This document shows positions 12,499 to 18,082 of a stretch of 18,082 bases of DNA, piece after piece. Location: assembly GCF_039928515.1 (NCBI RefSeq), contig NZ_JBDSSZ010000016.1; one strand, written 5' to 3'. The notes under the pieces are model-generated. The model had not been told where the DNA came from and made no database searches. It saw only the letters and a program-made list of their open reading frames with translations. The first letter of the stretch is position 1. Each line of letters starts with the position of its first letter. The DNA comes from Capsulimonas sp039928515 (GTDB lineage Bacteria; Armatimonadota; Armatimonadia; Armatimonadales; Capsulimonadaceae). The translations under genes were made by a program, and so were the position numbers.

Positions 12499-13608
12499 TT
12501 GTTTCTCTCCACATCTCATGCGCCAATTTCAGCCTTACTTTGTCTCGCGTGCATCGCGATAACGGAGTGCGCCGCGCATTCCGTGACGCCCGGAGACGTG
12601 ACAAAAATCGCCCGCGTGACGGGCGCGACGCCGCCGGGCGAAATGCTGCCGAATCCCAATCACACCGATCAAAACGACTTGCTTTTTGGAACCGATCTTG
12701 GGGTTCTCTGGGATGAAGGAGACGGCGAAGTTCGCATCGCGTTCGGCGATACCTACGGCAAGGGCTGGGATGGGGATGGCGCTGGGCCGGATTCCGCCGA
12801 CTGGCGAAGCAATCTGCTGGCGCTGTCCCGCGACGCCGATCCAGAGGCCGGGCTAGTCTTCACGCGCATGGTCCAGGATACCCCCGGTCACGCCAAAGAA
12901 CTCCTGCGAGCACGCCGGGACGCAAAGGAATGGACGGTTATTCCAACGGCTGGCGTGTCCGTCGGAACCCGGCAATTTCTCCACTATATGTCCGTGCGTC
13001 ATTGGGGCGCCCCTGGCTACTGGGACACCAATGAGGGAGGCATCGCGTATTCAGACGATGGCGGCGCAAGCTGGACACGGCCCACGACGCCGCTCTGGCC
13101 GAACACGCCAGCAGGGGACAGTAAATTCCAGCAGGGGGCATTCGCCAAACTCGGCGACTATGTCTATCTATTCGGCACGCCAAATGGCCGCCACGGCGAC
13201 GCCTGCCTCGCCCGTGTTCCCAGCAGCGCAATCCTGGACGGCAAAGCCTATCAATACTGGGATGGCTCCACCTGGCGGACCGGCGGTGAGGCGACGGCGC
13301 GCCAAGTCGTTCGTGGACCGATCGCCGAGTTGTCAGTCGCGTATAACTCTTACTTTCATCGCTGGCTGATGGTCACTTTGGACGAAGACCGCCATGCGCT
13401 CGTCCTGCGCGACGCGCCGGCGCTGGTCGGGCCGTGGACAGAAGGGAAAATCCTCGCCAGCGCTCAAGATTTTCCAGCGCTTTATGGAGGCTACATCGAT
13501 CCTCTGCACAACAGCGGCCCAAATCTCTACTTTACGCTCTCGCAGTGGACGCCCTATAACGTCTTTTGGATGCGCTGCGCGCTGAGCGGCGGCGACGCCA
13601 AGTCATAG
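12499..13608 (+). CDS. Secreted DUF4185 protein, GH183-like (endo-D-arabinanase family)
   Basis: 369 aa. A hydrophobic N-terminal segment (about 9-24) looks like a signal peptide, though without basic residues. The mature part shows repeated beta-propeller-like strands: FGTDLGVLWD, VRIAFGDTYG, a sialidase-like YSDDGGASW, YVYLFGTPNG and a C-terminal YGGYIDP. DUF4185 proteins include the GH183 endo-D-arabinanases; D66 in GTDLGV and D84 in FGDTYG are candidate catalytic acids, though activity on arabinan is only inferred. The start is TTG 12499 with AGGA 9 bases upstream; an in-frame stop at 12463 limits the gene, and no ATG fits before the hydrophobic segment. It is tail to tail with the GH39-like gene, only 9 bases between the stops and no terminator visible. 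Confidence 0.8.
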   Translation: MFLSTSHAPISALLCLACIAITECAAHSVTPGDVTKIARVTGATPPGEMLPNPNHTDQNDLLFGTDLGVLWDEGDGEVRIAFGDTYGKGWDGDGAGPDSADWRSNLLALSRDADPEAGLVFTRMVQDTPGHAKELLRARRDAKEWTVIPTAGVSVGTRQFLHYMSVRHWGAPGYWDTNEGGIAYSDDGGASWTRPTTPLWPNTPAGDSKFQQGAFAKLGDYVYLFGTPNGRHGDACLARVPSSAILDGKAYQYWDGSTWRTGGEATARQVVRGPIAELSVAYNSYFHRWLMVTLDEDRHALVLRDAPALVGPWTEGKILASAQDFPALYGGYIDPLHNSGPNLYFTLSQWTPYNVFWMRCALSGGDAKS

Positions 13609-13617
13609 CGTCGTACG

Positions 13618-16600
13618 TTACCGAATCACGATTGACTGGAACTTGTTCGGCTCTTTTGCAAGACCAATACCGGGCGTCCACTCTACCCAGCCTTTGCGCC
13701 CGCCCCCATCGTTGTCGTTCACCAGAAGATCGAAGGTGAACCCGTCGGGCAGAGTGCGTCCGCCGGGAAGCGCGCCGGGAATGAGGAGATCGTACACCGT
13801 TTCGTGACGCGCTTCATCTCGCTTAATCTTCACAGGTGTGCTGAGATTGCCCGTCGCGACGCCCGCCGGCCCCAGCGTCATCGAGACGACCGGGCCGCTC
13901 TGACGCAATGCCGTCATCCACTCATAATGCTCTCCGGTCGGCAATGCAATAGAGTACTGAAGAGAATCCCCCTGCCACTCCATACCCGCCGGCGCGTTCT
14001 GTGAGAAGATATCATCACGAACACGCACAAACAAATGCAGTCCCTGCGGCGTTCGCGTCATTGTCACAGCGGCGCTAAGATCCGTGTCGCCACGGAAGTG
14101 CAATTCCTGCATCGGTGTCGCTTCGAACAGACTGACCAAATTGTCCTTGGACAAGGTCACGGTCGGAGCGCCCGCTGGCGTGGCGCTGTCGGCGACGCGG
14201 CGCACCAGAGTGGCGGGGCGCAGGATGACGCGGCCCGTTACGTTTCCCGGCAGGGACGCAGACTGAAGAACCACCGACATGCTCGCAGTCAGACTGTATT
14301 CCCGGTCAAACCGAACCTGCGTGATAAAGGAACGCTCCGCGCCTGCAGGGATATCGACGCGAATTGTCTTCGGCGTCGCGGACCAGTGCGCGGGAGCGGT
14401 GAAACGGACGGTGCCGCGCAGTGGCGCGCCGAGTGGGTTACGTAATTTCACCTGGAACGAGGCGGGTTCGCCGGGAATTGGCGACAATCGATTGGCAAAG
14501 GATAACACGCCCGGCTTTAGTCGAAACCGATCGGCGGAACCCGAGAATTCAATATAAATAGGTTCTGCGGAAAGGGTCAGCGCCGCCAAGCCGTTGTTCG
14601 CCGCGATCGAACGCGAGACGCCCATGATGTCGGTCCGCCGCGCCGCGCCGGGAAGCGCGCAGGTCACCGGAGCGGCGCCTTCGGCTTCGTTCCACGCCAC
14701 CAGCACGCCGCGCTGCTTCTCAGGATTCGCATACAAAACCGCATAAGCGTTGGGCGCGTCCGGCACAGGGATGCTGCGGACATACTTCAGACCGCCCAGT
14801 ACATTTGTCAGAGTGTAAGCGGCCACGGCGGCGGCCTTGGGGGTGAGATCGTGGCGGACCAGACCAAAGTTGTGTTCGTTATCCAGCGGATCGTCCCCGT
14901 CATTGCGCAGGTCGTACCAGAAGTATCCGTAAGCGCCGAGCGCGGGCGCGTAACTCATTTTTTGCGCGAGCGTCACGGCTTGCTCGTACTCAGTATTCGA
15001 GCCGGATGATGAGTACCCCGATTCATTGAGCCACCGTGGCATGGTCCACGAAGACTGTTTCATCGCTTTATCGATATTGATATTGGCGCGGCGGAGGTTA
15101 TCGATGGGGCCATGGGAGTGATAAGCGAAGATATCGGGCTTTACTTGCTCCAAGTGCGTAAAGTCCGGGATAAACTGCGCCCGAAACGGAACTTCCGAGA
15201 AGCCGCCGTTCATGACCTGCGCATTCGGCTGGGCATTTTTGATCGCGACGGAAGCGGCGGCGAATAACGAGGCGTACGTGGAGGCGTCCCCGCGCCAAAA
15301 ATCGTTATCCGGCTCGTTCCAAATCTCCCAGTAACGACTGTATTTGCCGTAACGCGTCGCCGTCTGCCTGGCAAACGCGGCGTAATCGGCCGCGCGCGGC
15401 GGCGCGAACGCCCAATCCTGCCACTTGGCCGCGTTGGGATCGCCGGTCGTGGCCCAGTGCGCCGTGTACGCAAGCAGGCTGGAGGGAGTAATCCCGTACT
15501 TGGCGAGCAACGGATAAAGTCGATCGTAGGCGCTCCAGTCCCAGACATCCTGGCGAGGCTGAACAGCGTCCCAGTTGACATCCATGCGGCAATATTGGAA
15601 TCCCAGCGCGGCGATCAGCGCCACATTCCGCTCTGCATCCTCGGAATCGAGACCGCCAAGATGTGCATTGACGCCGTAATGCATTGTCCCCGCGCCGCGT
15701 GCTATCGCAGGCGCGTGTTTGGGGCTGAGTGCGGCGCACCGCGTTTCGCCGCGCGCGATGACGCGGTCTGCGGCGTCCAGCGCCTTCGCCTCAATGTAGA
15801 TAATCCCCGGCCGGGCCGCGCGGAACTGGATCACAGGGGCGTTCTGAGCGCCCCAGGCAACGCGTCCTTTCGCCAGAATCTCGGAATTCACGCCTCGCGC
15901 CCGCCAATCCAGCATCGCCGGAACGGCGCCTGGGGACAGATCGGTAATCTGGAGGTTCAGCTTCACGAGCGCGCCGGCCGGATAGAAATAGGCGGGCAGC
16001 TTCGAAGACGGCGCGGACGGCTGCAGTGAGATCCGCGCTTCGGATGACAATGCTTTCGAGAGCGGCGGCTCGGCGGCTGTTACCGCTCCGTCAGGCCCTG
16101 TAATCTCAAGATCATCGAGAAAAACCTGGCCCTTTCCGCCAGCCGTGTTGGCGTGGGAGAAGCCAAGTCCTAAAAATCTCAATGGATACTGAATGACTCC
16201 GGTATTCTTATCTCCCCAATGCGCCGTGGGTTTCCCGATGTCGATATCTTGCTGAATTTGCCGCCAATCGCCGTTCGCGAGCGGCTTGACCGACGCGTCG
16301 CCGAGCGTATACAGAAACGTTTCGTTCCCCGCGTCGATCAGCAGCAATCCGGCGTTGAGTAGTTTTTCGGCTCCGGCTCCGAAAACCCACAGTGAGAAAT
16401 GCGCCGCGCCGGGTCCGTTCGCAACAATGCCTCCCTGGCTAGTAGTGACGTTGATGTATCCCGGCCCTGTGCTTTGAAATGTCAATTCCGCCGACTTCTC
16501 GCCCCCATGGACACGCGAAGAGTCGATTTGGATGGCGGCGCCGACAGCGTTCTGCTGATTGACCGGGAGAAAATAGGAGGAGTCGGCCTTCTCAAAATTT

Positions 16601-16680
16601 TGACTGTAGCTTTGGGCGAACGCAGGCGCGGCGCAGAGCGCCGCCACCGATACGATCGCGGCGATCGCGGCTTTGAACAA
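13618..16680 (-). CDS. Secreted multidomain GH-A clan glycoside hydrolase (GH39-like) with CBM9-like C-terminus
   Basis: 1020 aa. A signal peptide (1-22, cleavage after AFA) is followed by a jelly-roll-like carbohydrate-binding domain (about 24-196, ending VFLDDLEITG), a beta-sandwich (about 215-320), a TIM-barrel catalytic domain (about 330-635), Ig-like linkers (about 720-825) and a CBM9-like domain (about 845-1020; VNDNDGGGRKGWVEW near the end). The catalytic pair is clear: acid/base E456 in WEIWNEPD and nucleophile E553 in RWLNESGY. The barrel resembles GH39 enzymes such as PslG and xylosidases; substrate unknown. The start is TTG 16680 with AAGGAA 9 bases upstream. It lies 75 bases after the prepilin-like gene and is probably the last gene of the LacI-prepilin-glycosidase unit. 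Confidence 0.88.
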   Translation of the reverse strand: MFKAAIAAIVSVAALCAAPAFAQSYSQNFEKADSSYFLPVNQQNAVGAAIQIDSSRVHGGEKSAELTFQSTGPGYINVTTSQGGIVANGPGAAHFSLWVFGAGAEKLLNAGLLLIDAGNETFLYTLGDASVKPLANGDWRQIQQDIDIGKPTAHWGDKNTGVIQYPLRFLGLGFSHANTAGGKGQVFLDDLEITGPDGAVTAAEPPLSKALSSEARISLQPSAPSSKLPAYFYPAGALVKLNLQITDLSPGAVPAMLDWRARGVNSEILAKGRVAWGAQNAPVIQFRAARPGIIYIEAKALDAADRVIARGETRCAALSPKHAPAIARGAGTMHYGVNAHLGGLDSEDAERNVALIAALGFQYCRMDVNWDAVQPRQDVWDWSAYDRLYPLLAKYGITPSSLLAYTAHWATTGDPNAAKWQDWAFAPPRAADYAAFARQTATRYGKYSRYWEIWNEPDNDFWRGDASTYASLFAAASVAIKNAQPNAQVMNGGFSEVPFRAQFIPDFTHLEQVKPDIFAYHSHGPIDNLRRANINIDKAMKQSSWTMPRWLNESGYSSSGSNTEYEQAVTLAQKMSYAPALGAYGYFWYDLRNDGDDPLDNEHNFGLVRHDLTPKAAAVAAYTLTNVLGGLKYVRSIPVPDAPNAYAVLYANPEKQRGVLVAWNEAEGAAPVTCALPGAARRTDIMGVSRSIAANNGLAALTLSAEPIYIEFSGSADRFRLKPGVLSFANRLSPIPGEPASFQVKLRNPLGAPLRGTVRFTAPAHWSATPKTIRVDIPAGAERSFITQVRFDREYSLTASMSVVLQSASLPGNVTGRVILRPATLVRRVADSATPAGAPTVTLSKDNLVSLFEATPMQELHFRGDTDLSAAVTMTRTPQGLHLFVRVRDDIFSQNAPAGMEWQGDSLQYSIALPTGEHYEWMTALRQSGPVVSMTLGPAGVATGNLSTPVKIKRDEARHETVYDLLIPGALPGGRTLPDGFTFDLLVNDNDGGGRKGWVEWTPGIGLAKEPNKFQSIVIR

Positions 16681-16755
16681 TGGCTTGAATTCCTTTTGCC
16701 GGCGAGAGAAACATGGATAGCGTCAATCGCGATGCCTCCCGCGCCGGCTTTCGCA

Positions 16756-17619
16756 TTACTGTGTGCTAAACGTCATCGTGTAACGAATGGTCGCGCCGCC
16801 GGCCGGCGTGTAGCTCATGTTGTCGGTGCCGGCCGCCGTCGGTCCGGCGAAGGGATTGGCGGGTGTGTTGGAATCGGTGGCGTCGCCGCCATTGCTGATC
16901 CGCTCGCCCCGCAGCCATTTGACATGGGAATCGGCCGCCATCCAGTTCGCGCCATCGGTATGGTATGGCTTTTTTGTGAAGTCAGAATTGGTGAAAGGCG
17001 CTCCCATATTGCCGGTGGCGTAATAGACCTTCGTGCCGTCTGAGTTTCCGCCCGCATAATAGCCGTTATATCCGATCTGGGTTGGGCTCTGCATATCGGG
17101 GATATTATCCACCTGGAAGTAATTGATCTTCGCGTTGTTGACTTCGAAGAGGCAGACGATATTCGCGGGGGCGTTCAGCTTCGCCAAAGACGTGGTGCTT
17201 GGAGTATTGCCATACGTCGAGTCCAGAAGCTGATTCATCGCGTAGGACATCGCCGTTTGCTGCAAATTACGGTCCACGGGCGTAGAATCATCCGGACACG
17301 TGAAGACCTGCTTCGACTTGACGTACGGATAGATCTGCCCTGCCCAGCCCTGACCGCCATTGTTGCCGGCCCCGGCCGCCTGGTACATGCCGCAGGGGAA
17401 TATCTCGTCGTAATCCTGCGTGTACTGCGCAAACCCAAGACCGAGCTGCTTCATGTTGCTGAGACACGCAGTTTGACGCGCTTTTTCGCGCGCTTTGGCG
17501 AAAACCGGGAACAAGATCGCGGCAAGAATCGCGATTATTGCGATCACAACTAATAATTCAATAAGAGTAAAGCCTTGATGAGGAGAGCATTTTCGGGAAT
17601 GAAGTGCTGTAGATTTCAT
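16756..17619 (-). CDS. Prepilin-like protein, DUF1559 family
   Basis: 287 aa. A short basic leader ends at G16, followed by FTLIELLVVIAIIAILAAIL (17-36); cleavage by a prepilin peptidase is expected between G16 and F17, and E21 is the conserved Glu5 of the mature pilin. The AKAREKARQTACLSNMKQLG and QYTQDYDE segments and the C-terminal HTDGANWMAADSHVKWLRGE (220-239) are the DUF1559 pattern. Such proteins exist in very many copies in Armatimonadota and Planctomycetota, and their function is unclear. ATG 17619 has AAGGAA 6 bases upstream. The LacI-family stop codon lies just before this ribosome-binding site, so the two genes are probably translationally coupled. Confidence 0.92.
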   Translation of the reverse strand: MKSTALHSRKCSPHQGFTLIELLVVIAIIAILAAILFPVFAKAREKARQTACLSNMKQLGLGFAQYTQDYDEIFPCGMYQAAGAGNNGGQGWAGQIYPYVKSKQVFTCPDDSTPVDRNLQQTAMSYAMNQLLDSTYGNTPSTTSLAKLNAPANIVCLFEVNNAKINYFQVDNIPDMQSPTQIGYNGYYAGGNSDGTKVYYATGNMGAPFTNSDFTKKPYHTDGANWMAADSHVKWLRGERISNGGDATDSNTPANPFAGPTAAGTDNMSYTPAGGATIRYTMTFSTQ

Positions 17620-17632
17620 GATTTATTCCTTT

Positions 17633-18082
17633 TTATTCTGCGGCGGTCAGTATCGTCTTAGATCGTTTTCCTATGCGCGGTGTTTTGGAGCGGCTGGTCG
17701 GCGGCGGCGCGGTGCTTTCACGCACCACGATATGCGGATGCACCCAGATCTCCGCTAGCTCCGTCTTCGGCAGATTCAAACATTGGAGAGCGGATTTCAC
17801 CATTTCTACGGCATTGAACCGCATTGTAGTCAGCGCGGGCATGGTAAATCGGCTGGGCCGTTCATCATTGTATCCCATCACGCTGACATCCTCGGGAACC
17901 CGGATATTGCGCTCGGCGAGCCATTTCAGCGCGGCCCAGGAGCCGACATCGGATACGGTCAGGATGCCCGTGGGCTGATCCAGCGCGTCCACATCCCACA
18001 CACGCGGCATCGCCTCATAAGCGGCGTCGTAGGCGCTTTCCCAAAAGCGTGTCCCGCAGGACACGACACGCCCCGACAGGCC
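17633..18082 (-). CDS. LacI-family transcriptional regulator, C-terminal part (partial)
   Basis: Only the last 149 residues are in the window; the frame stays open through base 18082, so the DNA-binding domain lies outside. The visible part is the second half of the periplasmic-binding-protein-like effector domain: PTGILTVSDVGSWAALKWL, then RVPEDVSVMGYND and the closing PHIVVREST, all typical of the LacI/GalR family. A basic, Ser/Thr/Pro-rich tail of about 25 residues follows. The family binds a sugar or nucleoside effector and controls nearby operators. It is the first visible gene of the unit leading into the prepilin-like and glycosidase genes, and probably regulates them. Confidence 0.92.
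   Translation of the reverse strand, partial: GLSGRVVSCGTRFWESAYDAAYEAMPRVWDVDALDQPTGILTVSDVGSWAALKWLAERNIRVPEDVSVMGYNDERPSRFTMPALTTMRFNAVEMVKSALQCLNLPKTELAEIWVHPHIVVRESTAPPPTSRSKTPRIGKRSKTILTAAE

Noticed and set aside
12342..12716. Plus-strand open frame starting with a hydrophobic, signal-like segment before the DUF4185 gene
   Set aside because: It continues out of frame through the DUF4185 coding region as an arginine-rich sequence. The DUF4185 frame has its own hydrophobic start and ribosome-binding site, so no frameshift needs to be assumed.
1..18082. CRISPR arrays, tRNA/rRNA genes, insertion sequences, phage or defence genes
   Set aside because: No regularly spaced repeats, cloverleaf sequences, transposase or nuclease motifs, or attachment-site duplications were seen.

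Overview
The window is about 18 kb of moderately GC-rich bacterial chromosome. The best phylogenetic clue is the prepilin-like protein at 16756-17619: an N-methylation helix followed directly by an AREKARQ-type segment and a QYTQDYDE motif, then a DUF1559-like C-terminal region. That form is especially common in Armatimonadota (Capsulimonas-like soil bacteria) and also occurs in Planctomycetota. The partial outer-membrane barrel tail at the left edge fits a diderm. I see no tRNA, rRNA, CRISPR array, insertion sequence, integrase or phage gene. No gene-free stretch exceeds 300 bases.

Layout. (1) 1-545: the tail of an outer-membrane barrel gene, a GC-rich hairpin repeat, and a small unknown gene on the minus strand with its own terminator. 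(2) 730-1680: a NagD-type HAD phosphatase whose promoter sits so close to the start codon that the mRNA is probably leaderless, ended by a strong terminator. (3) 1711-4365, minus strand: a membrane histidine kinase followed by a PilJ-type sensor that has no output domain. (4) 4458-5007, minus strand: a fluoride channel gene (crcB/fluC) preceded by a recognisable fluoride riboswitch with an overlapping intrinsic terminator. (5) 5020-8663: a large alpha/beta hydrolase-like protein with a multi-pass membrane insert, divergent from a small unknown gene and a soluble alpha/beta hydrolase; the divergent promoter region is rich in dyads. (6) 8684-10094: two small minus-strand genes (a short unknown protein and a DUF2500-type membrane protein), then a plus-strand signal-anchored protein. 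(7) 10108-12294: a large-subunit KatE catalase with a C-terminal DJ-1/amidotransferase-like domain. (8) 12499-18082: a carbohydrate-active block. A DUF4185 (GH183-like) secreted protein faces tail to tail a three-gene minus-strand unit made of a LacI-family regulator (partial at the window edge), a DUF1559 prepilin-like protein and a 1020-residue secreted GH-A clan (GH39-like) glycosidase.

How the parts may work together. The right-hand block looks like a sugar-responsive extracellular polysaccharide-degradation locus; the LacI gene ends only 13 bases before the prepilin start, which suggests co-expression. The crcB gene is a self-contained fluoride-resistance unit controlled in cis by its own RNA. 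The two minus-strand sensors may be one signalling unit, but no response regulator lies beside them. I do not see compelling evidence for a wholly new multi-gene system. The least familiar items are the membrane-inserted hydrolase with its dyad-rich divergent promoter, the sensor without an output domain, and the prepilin placed between a regulator and a glycosidase.
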